64,000 bases of DNA from contig CP051143.1 of the NCBI GenBank assembly GCA_001592805.2, positions 2,542,001 to 2,606,000 of the forward strand, read 5' to 3'. The translations under genes were made by a program, and so were the position numbers. Each line of letters starts with the position of its first letter. The first letter of the stretch is position 1. The notes beneath the pieces were generated by a model. The model did not search any database and had not been told where the DNA came from. It saw nothing but the letters and a program-made list of their open reading frames with translations. Positions 1-10,137 of the stretch are shown here, one piece after another. Source of the stretch: Peltaster fructicola (taxonomy: Eukaryota; Ascomycota; Dothideomycetes).

Positions 1-226
1 GATGAGTGCGTCGTATGCACAGCTTGAGTGAGTGACCTCAGCACTGCTTCAATGTATACTCCCAGCACTACGTATTTATACAAATCGTCGACTCATGCTA
101 GAACGCTCAACAACAAACAGCAACCCAATAATATACAGTGAGCATCTCCAGCAACAATGCTCCAGGACACAACTATGCAATCTTCTCGACCTGGCCGTTG
201 CTTCGTAACGCGATCTTTCGAACACC

Positions 227-1369
227 TCACCGTCTGACAAGCTCTGCTGAAGTCACCACAGGCGGCAGACTATATCTCGAGCCAAGTGAAGATGTGATAT
301 CGCCAAGTGGAGGCAAAGAAGGTGTTCTACCGTGCGGCATTGTGTGCATGACCGCATGTCCACCAGCAACCCTGTGTCGAGGTTCATCCGATGGCATGTT
401 CCCAAGACTATCACGTCGCGGTGGTGTAGGTAGGAGTGGATGGCCGACGTGCGGTAAAGTGTGGTTGTGTGTCTGGATGTACGCAAGAGGAGGTGCTAAC
501 GTTGTAGATGACGGCGATGTGCTGTTACGGTGGTCTGAAGCTGGACCATGACCGTTTGCCTGTCCTGCAAGATGAAAGACTGGCACATTGGCACGTTGTG
601 CCATTTCGACCTCGCCAATCTGCCAATGCATTGCTTCAGCAGCTCGCCATGGCAGCTGCATCTCTTTTGCGATCTTTTCCCACATGTCTTTCTTGAATCT
701 GCTACAAAGGTTAACTTCACTCTCGAGAGTGGCTGCGCCAACACACCTTTCATACAGTCGAGCAAGCTTGTTCTTTTTCTCCTCGTCCCACTCCGACCGC
801 CGCTCAAGGTAATTCTGGAAGCGCAGACGGCAACTGATCGCACTCCGACCTGGAAGATGCTTCGATATGTCCTCCCACTTCATACCGTTACCTCGAAGTT
901 CAATGATCGATGCATCCTCGTCAGCGGTCCATTTCGATTGTTTCTTCTTGGCTGGCGACTCTCCCGGATGTGGCCCTGCTACGCGCTTGTTGCTTGAACC
1001 GGCATGTAGCTCAACTTGAGCTGGTGCACCGCCGGGCGCGTAGTTCGAGTACATTGGTAGGTTGTGCGGAGCATTGACATGCTGGAAGGTTGCAGCAGGA
1101 CCAAGATATCCGGTGTTGGATCCTCTAACAGGTGGAGCAGGTGTCGATGTACTCGTCGATGGTGTTGTGACAAAGGCAGTTCCCGTACGATCTCGACTAT
1201 TGGCAGATGCTACCGAAGTGGTGCTGACATTGTCGGCAGGCGATGCGGACGAGCGTCGCTCGAGAAGCGATGTGATATCCAGTCTGTCGAGCTCTGGCCT
1301 TGCCAAAGCATACACAACGAAGAAGCTATGCTTATACTGTACTGTCGAAATGGCCTGCCCTTCACACAA
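227..1369 (-). CDS. Myb/SANT-like DNA-binding protein
   Basis: Probable nuclear regulator. The reading frame holds a Myb/SANT motif (starting SKWTADEDASIIELR, with EDISKHLPGRS and CRLRFQNYLERR) followed by a second helical stretch with KKDMWEKIAKEMQ and PWRAAEAMHWQIGE. This arrangement is typical of a family of fungal Myb-like proteins. The flanks are rich in Ser, Thr, Pro and His. An intron at 699-746 (GTGTGT...GCAG, 48 bp, a multiple of three, no stop) joins YER to FKKDMW; removing it restores family spacing. The start is unresolved: the frame is open to about 1369 but has no ATG before 1054, so translation may begin at 1054 or in an upstream exon I could not identify. Target genes are unknown. 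Confidence 0.72.
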   Translation of the reverse strand: MCEGQAISTVQYKHSFFVVYALARPELDRLDITSLLERRSSASPADNVSTTSVASANSRDRTGTAFVTTPSTSTSTPAPPVRGSNTGYLGPAATFQHVNAPHNLPMYSNYAPGGAPAQVELHAGSSNKRVAGPHPGESPAKKKQSKWTADEDASIIELRGNGMKWEDISKHLPGRSAISCRLRFQNYLERRSEWDEEKKNKLARLYERCVGAATLESEVNLCSRFKKDMWEKIAKEMQLPWRAAEAMHWQIGEVEMAQRANVPVFHLAGQANGHGPASDHRNSTSPSSTTLAPPLAYIQTHNHTLPHVGHPLLPTPPRRDSLGNMPSDEPRHRVAGGHAVMHTMPHGRTPSLPPLGDITSSLGSRYSLPPVVTSAELVRR

Positions 1370-2275
1370 CTAGTCGACTCGGTCGGTTGAAATGTCGACA
1401 AGTATTGCAATACAGTCGAGTCCAGGACTATGGGCGAGTAATTTGTTCTCTAGGTCGACCTATGCAAGGCTGCGGTTGATTCGGAGCACAGTCCAACTCC
1501 CCGGTGTGCTGGCTCGTGCGGAATGGACGGTCTGTTGAGATCAGGCTGGCGATACGGCTAAGAATGCAAGAGAGAAGAGGAGATCAGTCGAAGAGAGAGA
1601 GTGTGTTGTATGTGATCACGAGAACAACGACGTCGGAAGTGAAGAGCTCTCTATACGATAACGACCGTCACTGGCACGGATGCGAAGAATAGCCACAAGT
1701 GAAACACAGATCGACCAGTGCTATTCACGAGCCACACAACTCATCGAACTGCGGGCACCTACCATGGGATCTATTACGAAGCTTGGTTCCTCTACTCGCT
1801 GGCGTACGAGTATCTAATGACAACAGCAAGGGATGAAACAGGCCACTCCCGACCTATCGCGGGAGGCTTGAGACCAGGTAAGGAAATGTAGCGACACATT
1901 CTATGCGTGGAGCACCGAGGCTGATGAGGCTAGAGGAATAGCGAACGATCAGATGGCTTGGGCGAAGGCCGCGCATTCCCTGATGCGTTAAGTTATATGC
2001 AAACAAGCGAGCAGCACGGCCGGTGCAAGCCAACGCCCGCCAGCGTAGTGGAGCGCCTGCAGGCATTGGATGTTGACAACAGACCATGTCATGCAGGATG
2101 ATCTTGTGGTTTGCAAGTTACGCCTACAGCGCACAAGACGTGGGACAGATTTTGGAGCTAACGGGTGAACAGTTCTAATATGCCGCCAGGGGTGGGCTGA
2201 ACCACGCATGGACTACTTCTGGGAGTGCTAGTTGAACGTGCTGAGATTACGCTGACGTTGGAGTACTGCTGACTT
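1370..2275. other. intergenic, no gene seen
   Basis: Presumed 5' region of the Myb-like gene. Only short unsupported reading frames were found, and no RNA gene or repeat. Confidence 0.5.
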
Positions 2276-2940
2276 CTATTCCAGAAAACGTTCGGGAGTT
2301 CTTCGCCGGAGCCAGAGCTTCAGATCCTCCTTCTTATAAGGATCTTCGAGAACGTTGGCATAGTAGCACTCTTCCCACGCAACCGAGACTGACGTGGATT
2401 GGGCATCGAACCTGGCGGTGAACAGCCACGCATCTGGAGACTCTCCAGTACTGCTAGGGCTGCTCGGCATGAACTGAGCAGCAGATCCTGCATCCCAAAG
2501 GACGATCTACCTTTTTCTCCACCATGGTCAACCATGGAGCATGCGTACCTGGGACCCATCCGACTTCTTCTCGTCGCAAAAGAAGCGAGCACTAGTGGAG
2601 ATTGGCTCAGGCAGTTGACCATGAGGTGCTTCGAAGGTTTAGCAGCCCCGCCAGACATCGCATGGACTCGTATACCTAACTCTAATCGGAGAACACAAGA
2701 TCTCTGTATTCTTGATGTCCATCTCTCCTGACCAACGACAGGCATCGACACGAATGGACTCGACTCGTTGCATGGTGTTCGCTGTGACATTGCAGACGAG
2801 ACCTGGGTAGTGCCTGGAATCGAGAGCGGTGAAAAGTACCGTGTGGTGGAGAGCATGCTTTAGATGCACTGACGTCGACACCCATCCACCTGCTGTGACA
2901 CACAGCGCGATCAAGAAAGTGGAAAGCGTGGGTGGCTCGT
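2276..2940 (-). CDS. possible small secreted protein, multi-exon
   Basis: Not recognised. Three coding-like stretches on the minus strand can be joined. The first, from about 2940, opens with a hydrophobic signal-like segment (STFLIALCVTAGG) and runs through VCNVTANTMQRVESIRVD and WSGEMDIKNTEILC. A middle stretch ends CDEKKSDGSQ at 2549. The last exon, 2276-2506, reads IVLWDAGSAAQF to LRRRTPERFLE and a TAG stop. The 2507-2548 intron is well formed (GTACGC...GTAG, 42 bp). The first intron and the start codon are not settled: more than one donor/acceptor pair keeps the frame. An extracellular location is inferred only from the hydrophobic N-terminus. Confidence 0.4.
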
Positions 2941-4291
2941 GACGTTGCTCTGAGGCTCATGGCCACCCTTTGCTACACCCGAGTAAGTATCCCTCGCTTG
3001 TTCGCTCTTCAATCGGAATGTACAGAAAACGCCTTCAGCGATCTCGCAGTGCATGCCGCTTTGTGGCTCGTCAGCTCAACAAGCACACGCCTCGGCCGAT
3101 GGCTTTTAGCATGGACTAGTCCAGCGCTGCGAGACAGGGATCGACCAAGCTGTTGTACCACCTGACGAGGATGATCTGAGCACGGATCGCCCGTTCGGAA
3201 GTGCCTAAAAGTAGAGTCTGCTGGTCAGCATGACTCCTTCAACCATCTGGTCTGGCGGAAGAGCCATAGTCTCGCCCACCGGGGGTCTCGTTGGTTCAAT
3301 TGCCTGTTCCGGAATTGTACCTGAGCATCATCAAGAGACAGTGAGAAGCTTGCGGACGAACAAAGGAGCACTGTCTGGTCGACGCATGGCGGGTTGGCTC
3401 TATTTTGACAACGCAGCAGTTCGCAGCTGAGATGCTGCGTGCCCCTGTCTGATCGACCGGCCACGCAGCGATATCTGCTTCTGCGATATCGAGGATTGCA
3501 GCTACGTAATGGCTTTGCTTCAGCTCTCCTCGAGCCACTAGTCTGATGGTTCTCATGTGCCGAGGAGCTGCCTACATACTTCCTCGCGGACGGCGGTTCG
3601 CCATCTCGCATGACGGATGGTCTGGGCAAACCGGATAGCGGCACGCGATCTTCATCGCTGAGCACGAGCGGTGTACTTTTTGATTATGATTGCGCTGTGA
3701 CAAGTGCCGAATGCGCGCAGCTTGCTCGAAATGTCAAGGCTATTCGGCTTCAACGGGCTGGACCCAAGGAAATGCTTAGGGTTCGTCTGAACTCTGTCGA
3801 GAACGCACGATGATGACGGTCAGAACGATCGGACTGGCCTCCTTCAAACTCGTGGGGTCTTGAGGTTGACGCCTCCGAGAACCGAGAGGAGCACTGGTAC
3901 ACTTCCACGCCGTGCCTAATCCATGGTTGTGGTTGTATTGGCGTGCCGACTTGACGTCTGACATCTATCTATCGATATCGGGCATAGTCCCGGAGTGATT
4001 GTCAGGAGCTGTTATTACTATCATCCTCGATCGCGCCCCTAGTCATAAATTGCCACGTGAGGCTTGGCGCCAGCACGACCTCACTTGTAGAAATTCCCTC
4101 TGGAACAGGGTTCAGTCCTGCACCTTGGCGTGGTTCGCTCGCTTGTTGCATCACAATCGTTCACGTGGTGGCCTGCGAAGGCGTCGCTAAACTTGACCTA
4201 CTTGTCAGCCAACGGGAGGGTTCAGCTGCAATCTCACAGTCGAAGCGTAGTGCCTGGTCAGCGCGCCACATACTCGCTCTACGTTGCGACC
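2941..4291. other. intergenic, no confident gene
   Basis: Includes a coding-like minus-strand stretch around 3296-3556 (ARGELKQSHYVAAILDIAE) with no recognisable start, splice partners or family. It could be a gene remnant. The right end is the promoter of the tubulin cofactor gene. Confidence 0.35.
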
Positions 4292-5229
4292 ATGGCGGCA
4301 GCTGACATCCCTCTGATCATCATCTCGGCGAACTCGACCTCAGAAAGACGCATCAACCCGTCGTGGACTATCGCTCAGCTCAAGGCAAGACTTGAGCCTA
4401 TTACTGGAGTGCCGGCGGGTTCACAACGGCTAAGCCTCAAAGTAGCATCACAACAACCTCAACTGATCGAGGCTGTTGATGAGGATAGGCAAACTCTGTC
4501 ACATTGGGCATTGCAAGCCTATGCTGAGATCCAGGTAGGTCCAAGTGATGTGTGTGTATGTGTCGCAAGAGCTCCGTCAAGCACTTGAGCCCGTCCGCGC
4601 TGGCATGAGCAATTGCAATGATTCCAATGAGGCTGGTTATGGCGCGCATCTTGCACGCATGACCACACTCAGTACTAACTTACTTCCTTCCAGATCACAG
4701 ACACTCGTCCACCAGGAGTACGCGAGAACTACACTGACACATCCAACGTCGAGAAATATACCTTGCCGATCACCGAGTATGAAGCACGCTCTGACAGTGT
4801 GCTCGCCTGGAAGAAGGCTCAGAAGCTAGGTCGCTTCGATCCTAATGCACCGAACATCGTGCAGGAGAAGACTGAAGCAACATTCCAAGAGGTCGAGAGT
4901 AGAGGTATGTCCGCTGAGAAGTCGTTGCCATTCGTACTGACATTTAGCCAGGCCTCAAGACAGGATCAAGATGCCGTCTCCTTCCTGCCACGGATCATCG
5001 TCGAGGCACCATTGCGTACATCGGAGAGGTCGCTGAGATTCCAGGCAGTGTCGGTGCCTGGATAGGCATTATTCTTGACGAGCCGACAGGCAAGAACGAT
5101 GGCTCTGTGGGCGGCAAGGCATACTTCAAATGTCAGCCTAGTTTCGGTGTGTTCGTTAGACCAGAACGAGTCGAGCAAGGCGACTTCCCACCGGCCAGCA
5201 TTGAGGACGAATTGGACGAGGAGTTTTGA
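4292..5229 (+). CDS. alp11: tubulin-folding cofactor B (UBL + CAP-Gly)
   Basis: Cytosolic chaperone that, with cofactor E, handles alpha-tubulin during heterodimer assembly. Exons 4292-4534, 4694-4904 and 4952-5229 give 243 aa. The N-terminal 80 residues form a ubiquitin-like domain (MAAADIPLIII start; RRINPSWTIAQLKARLEPITG). The middle has the family's VEKYTLPITEYEAR. The C-terminal CAP-Gly domain runs from RRGTIAYIGEVAEIPGS through GKNDGSVGGKAYFKC to GVFVRPERV. Both introns have good donors (GTAGGT, GTATGT). The protein ends in acidic DELDEEF, like the EEY/F tails that CAP-Gly domains bind. The start was chosen at the ATG immediately before the UBL strand; the frame is open further upstream, but that part is not family-like. 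Confidence 0.93.
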
Positions 5230-5365
5230 ATGCGTACAGACGGATTGCTCACTGCACAAGGGGTTTTCAATGTGTGAAATCAAGACAAAGGTCGCGTTGC
5301 TTGCTAACATCATGATCGTCGTTGCATTACGTCGTATATCTCGTGTGATGGTCATTCTCGGACCG

Positions 5366-7891
5366 TCATTCGCCTTCCTCATCTTCCTCATGCTCAACTT
5401 CACACCCTTGAGAGAAGAACAAAAGCGCAGTAGCGGTGGCCGATGGATTCGCGATGGCATAGTTATGGCCTACATACCTGTTAGCACATATCATTCGGAA
5501 CTGAAAAATGTTGTGTCACGATGGCAAACACAACTCGACGAGGTGCCCTTGCGCCGCAGCTGGTCGTGCAACCTCGCACAATGGGTGAGAGCTTACCTCG
5601 TGGGACGACGAATGCTCCGCCTTCGGTAATGCTGAATACGCAGGAGCTCACCGGCTCTTCTTGCGCAACCATTAACGGTGTGGTGATCGTGACCTGGACC
5701 TTGCCCTTGTGCACAAAGAAGTTCATCTGCATCTTCTTCGAATTCTTCGTTGTCTTCACTCCTTCGGGTGGTAGCTCAACAACACCACTGCCGAAGAATG
5801 GCAGCGTTGATATCTTCGCGTAGCTGAATGTCGCACCGTGGACCGATCGTGTTATAATCGTTGACGCAGCGAATGCAAGATCTAGACTGGTCAGCGTTGG
5901 TCTCTTCGGATATTGCTCCCTCACCTTCTGTGATGATATTATTGACATCGCCGAGTTCCAGTGCATGATCATATGTAGCGACGTCGCCAGTGACGATCCC
6001 GACCTCCTGCTCCCAATCACTTGGCAAACAATCTTCATCTTGCTCGTCGATGGCGTCTAGTCCTTCCTTGATCTTATTCGTCTTCTTCTTGTGCACAGCT
6101 CGTTTCTTGTTGGTTCTCCGTTCGGGCTCGACAGACGTCGCTCGTTTGACACCGGTCACTTCGCCTTTATCCCATATAAAGCTCTCACCGGACCACCATT
6201 CAAGAGGCTTCATCACAGCCCGACCAGATCTTGTGGTACGTTGGCCGGCATCTTCCATTGGTGTGCCAGAGCGATATCGCACATTCGAACGAGTCCCACG
6301 ATGACTCCTACCTGAGTCGGAAGCAGAGTCTGACTCGTCATCAGAACTTCCATATCTGTGTCTTCGTCGTTGAGGCGCTTCTATACGCACTTTTCTCGAT
6401 GTTGACCGTGCGGTTGATGCTTTCCCTTTCTTCTCCCTGGCAGCAGGAGGTGACTCTTCGGGGTTATCTGATGCAGCTTGAGGTACATCGACGCTGACGT
6501 CGTCGTCGTAGTCATCCGCATCATGGTCTCCATATTCGTTGACAGGCTGTTCATCGTAGGTGGGGTATGCCTCTGTGTGGTCATCATAGTCGATAGGCTG
6601 CTCATCGTAAGCCGGGACCTCATCGATTTGGTCCTCGTAATTGACAGGCTGTTCACCATAAGCAGTGGCTTCTTCAACACGTCTTCTAGACGTGGGCGCT
6701 ACGTCCGAGGCCAGTTCGCCAATGGTCTCGTCTTTGTGGGATGAGGATAGCCTTGGTCGTTTCTGACCTTCCGTTCTCCTCATCTCTGCTGGTGGAGGCG
6801 TGTAGCCTCCCTGATTGCCGCTCAACCTTGATGCTCCCTCTTCTGTTCGACGTCGCTTTCGTGATGAGCTAGGTGAAGAGTTGTGAAGCATACTCTCTGC
6901 GAGATCAAGAGCACCCTCGATCTCATCCCTGGTTGAATAGTGTAGTGAACGATCTTGTTGATCGAGTGTGTGTCCTTCGTTATTGACAGGATTCTCAAAC
7001 AATGGCGTCTCGTCCTGTCGCATGAACAGTGGTGAATCATGGATAGTGTGACCTAGGGTAGGCGAGTGTCGTGCTGCACCAGATAATGATGTATCCTCGA
7101 GTCTTGTCGATTGTCGATTCTGGCTGCTTGGTGATTCTGCATATCTTGCAAATTGTCGACTTTCCTTGTGCGCGAGACCTTCAAATCCTGCTGATTGTCG
7201 ATTCTCCTTATGTGCCAGCTCTTCGTATCTTCCTGATAGCCTTTTCTCCTTACCTATCGACTCTTCATATCTTGCTGACTGCCTACTCTCCTTGTGCGCT
7301 GAATCTTGATATCTCATCGATTGTCGACTTTCTTTGCGTGGTCCAAGACTTGACCGCCGCAGAACATGTCTTGGCTTGAAGGGTGAGTACTTCTCAATGC
7401 TCTGTCGTAATCCGTTCGTGCCCAGATCCAGCTCACGATATGCATCAGGCGAGCTGTACTGAGGTTGCGACTGCGACTGCCTACGTTCTGAAGTTGATCT
7501 TGGCGAAGAATCAAATATGCCCGTAAGTCGTGATGGCGGCGTCCTTGCAAATTGTGCTCGACTGAGCTTGCGCGAATGTATCGTCTCTTCAACATCTGGC
7601 ATCGTGCTATTCAGTCCCTCCATCTCAGCGCTTCCATCATCTTCCGAGGCGGGACTGCTGCCAAAGTTGCTGAATATCTCTGACATAGGCTCTAACCCAT
7701 GCTCGTCTCTTACGCCGGTATCCTCGAGTGTGATTCCAGTCTTTCTACGACACAATCAGCATTGCGCCAAGCTTCCAGCTCTTGCTTCCTTACCTTCCAA
7801 CTCTGCCAATATCGAAGTATTGATTGCCAGTGATATTCGCTCGCCGGCCAGGCGTCCCAGCTGGAGTCTGTCGAGCATTTCTCGAAGCCAT
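5366..7891 (-). CDS. MIF2: Mif2/CENP-C inner kinetochore protein
   Basis: Binds the CENP-A nucleosome and scaffolds the inner kinetochore. Exons on the minus strand: 7794-7891, 5925-7744, 5597-5881 and 5366-5469, 768 aa. The N-terminus (MASRNARQTPAGTPGRR, then QYFDIGRVGRKTGITL) matches fungal Mif2. The CENP-C signature RSGRAVMKPLEWWSGE lies near residue 540. The last ~110 residues are the cupin dimerisation domain (FSYAKISTLPFFGSGVVELPP, FVHKGKVQVTI, GGAFVVPRG, then NPSATATALLFFSQGCEVE). The middle is low complexity with two tandem-repeat blocks. One intron is only 43 bp (5882-5924). The start at 7891 is set by the conserved N-terminus in the first exon. The gene is divergent from the next one. 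Confidence 0.94.
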
Positions 7892-8278
7892 GACGGCGCC
7901 CTCCTGCGCTGCGATATGCGCAGGTGGGTGGTTCTGTCTCGGTAACCAGGTTGCTCGAGCTATTGCGCTCGCGGCAATATGGCTTCCAGGGCGGGAGAGT
8001 GGAAGTGAGCGACACGCGACATCGAGTTGTCTCGGTAAAAGCTGCCCCTGGTGTGACGCGACGCTGTAAAACCTGGCAGTGAAGATCTGGTTGCTGTGTG
8101 ATGATGCTGGTGAGGTTTGTTTACTGCGAGACAATCAGGTTTAGTGCGCTCGGCTAATCGAGGGAAGCATCAGCCACAGCTGCAGGGTCACATGCTGTGG
8201 CGAATCCCCCGATAACGTCAACCTCTCGCTGACCACGCTTCTTTCTTCCATCCTCATCCATCACTGACATCTTGCATC
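7892..8278. promoter_or_regulatory. shared divergent promoter region
   Basis: About 390 bp between two divergent start codons (Mif2 and the 8279 gene). It must carry both promoters. I recognise no specific operator. Confidence 0.4.
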
Positions 8279-9640
8279 ATGCCGCCTTTACCAGGCATGG
8301 TGCTGAATTGGCATAGCCTCATAGCGAGGCATGCCAAAGAGCTGAAGTAAGACCGTCACTATACTGATGCCTAGCATGACTAACACTACTGTAGAACAGC
8401 TCTTACCAAGGTCACCCGTGCTATAGATGCACAGGTTGCAAGACATACACAACCGCAAGCTGAAGCGATACTCGTTCGGAATGCTCCAAAGCAGCCGCTG
8501 CATCCGCTTGCACGAATTCGACAGAGTCAGTCACGATTCTACAGCACTGTCCGTGGTACCATCAGGCAGTTCTCAAGTGGATCAAAGGGCAGAACATATG
8601 ATCGTTCCTCATACTCCAAATCCAGAGTCGGCTCATACATCAGTCAGTCATCTGGTCGTGCGCCATTCGCTTCGACACTACGACCAAACCTAACAGGAGG
8701 CACTCTTTCACGGACCAGCGGTGGTTATTCGCTAGGCTCTGGCAGAGTTGGTGGAGCAAGATACTTTTCTCACGGACCAGCTAGCCAGGCCCAGGTCGTC
8801 CACAATGTCTCTCAGGCAATGCGAGCATTCTTCATTGGTGGCAACAAGGCTCAGTTTGATGGCATGTCGCCACGTACTGGCGAGAAGTCCTTCAAAGCTG
8901 TGAGCACATTGCAACACGATGCATCGAAGACGATGCGATCGGTCACTCGAACCACTCCAGGCTCGTGGGTTGACTTCCGAATCAACCCAACCATCACCGC
9001 GCTTACACCACTGCGAGAGTCCTTCGACGTAACGACCAGCATTGACAAGCCAAACGGACACCTCAACTCCGAGGGACTCATTGATGTACTCTCGGCTGAC
9101 TTCTCGCGCACACTCAAGGACCTCGCTGTTGTGCTCAACGATCTCAAACGACTTTCACAGCTAGGAGATCTGCCGATTACACATCAGGGAAATAGCATTC
9201 GCGTGCATTTCCCTGGTTGTGATGCAGGGACTGTCGAGCGGTTATGTGCCGAGCTGGATCTTCAACGAGGTACAGTCACGCAGGATCCTGCATTCGACTC
9301 TTTTGTTGGCGCAGAAATGGCACTGCTTTTCCCTTATGCTCCAAGTACAGGCGAGTCTGATACAGAGAGCATGTTTGAAGCGGCGCCTGCCAGACAAAGT
9401 CCGGTAATTCAGCTTGAAGATCTCCTCCTCACATCTGAGAGGTCAGGGGATTCTTCGAACGACTCGGCGTACTCGGAGTTCCAAGATGTACTCGTCGAGG
9501 AGACGTATATGTCCTCTCCGTCAGCGTTCGAGTCTGTCCGCTCCGGTAGTGAGCAGTCGGATAGATGCAGTCCGCTGGAATATCAGGGAATTGAGGGCAT
9601 CTATCGCTTCATTGAGCAATGCGACTCTACACGACGATGA
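8279..9640 (+). CDS. conserved fungal protein of unknown function
   Basis: Exons 8279-8346 and 8395-9640 give 437 aa. The intron is 48 bp (GTAAGA...TGTAG, with a TGACTAAC branch region). The N-terminal 150 residues are basic and Ser/Gly-rich (HPLARIRQSQSRFYS, APFASTLRPNLTGGTLSR, GGYSLGSGR), followed by ARYFSHGPASQAQVV and MRAFFIGGNKAQFDG. The C-terminal third is acidic and Ser-rich. I recognise this as a widespread filamentous-ascomycete family; some members carry the database name casein kinase II beta-2 subunit. I see no CK2-beta zinc-binding cysteines, so I would not transfer that name. The basic, FYS/RYFSH-containing N-terminus could suggest a mitochondrial protein, which is inference only. 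Confidence 0.85.
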
Positions 9641-10137
9641 TGATACACGACATTGACAATGTCGACTTCGCTTAAGAATGATATCCCTGCTTTGGAGCGT
9701 TACTTGCTTGGACCTTTCCTATGTAACATGAATCAATGAATCGAAATGGCTTGCAATCACTTGAAGTATCTGCACTGTAGCAATAGATCATTCTTCGACC
9801 TATGGATGTGTGAGTACGTGCCATCGTCAATGAATGATTCTGCAACGTCTGCTTGGATGACACTATGACCAGGATCTCTGTTCGACTAAATTGCTCATCA
9901 CTTATAGATGTTGTCTCAGGACCCCACAACTCGATTGGCTTCATTTCTCGAAGCTCTGTAACATATCCATGCGAAATTCATCCTCAAACCTACAACGCTT
10001 CCTGACTCGATCCAACTCCGGTATTCGACTTTCGCCGATTCCAAGGGTCGAACGCACATCATTCCTACCTTACCAACCTCCGCCTGATCCTCAAATCTGC
10101 ACAAGCCGGGTGTTATTAGACATTCGTTACCGCCAAC
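9641..10137. other. intergenic, promoter of the NAA15 gene
   Basis: Holds the 3' end of the preceding gene and the 5' region of the acetyltransferase subunit gene. No supported gene. Confidence 0.5.

Noticed and set aside
2320-2856. A 178-codon minus-strand frame
   Set aside because: It overlaps in another frame the better-supported exons of the possible secreted protein and reads as low-complexity Ser/Arg text.
3225-3665. Minus-strand frame near 3.4 kb as a gene
   Set aside because: Part of an alternative frame (3296-3556) looks coding, but I found no start, splice partners or family to support a model.
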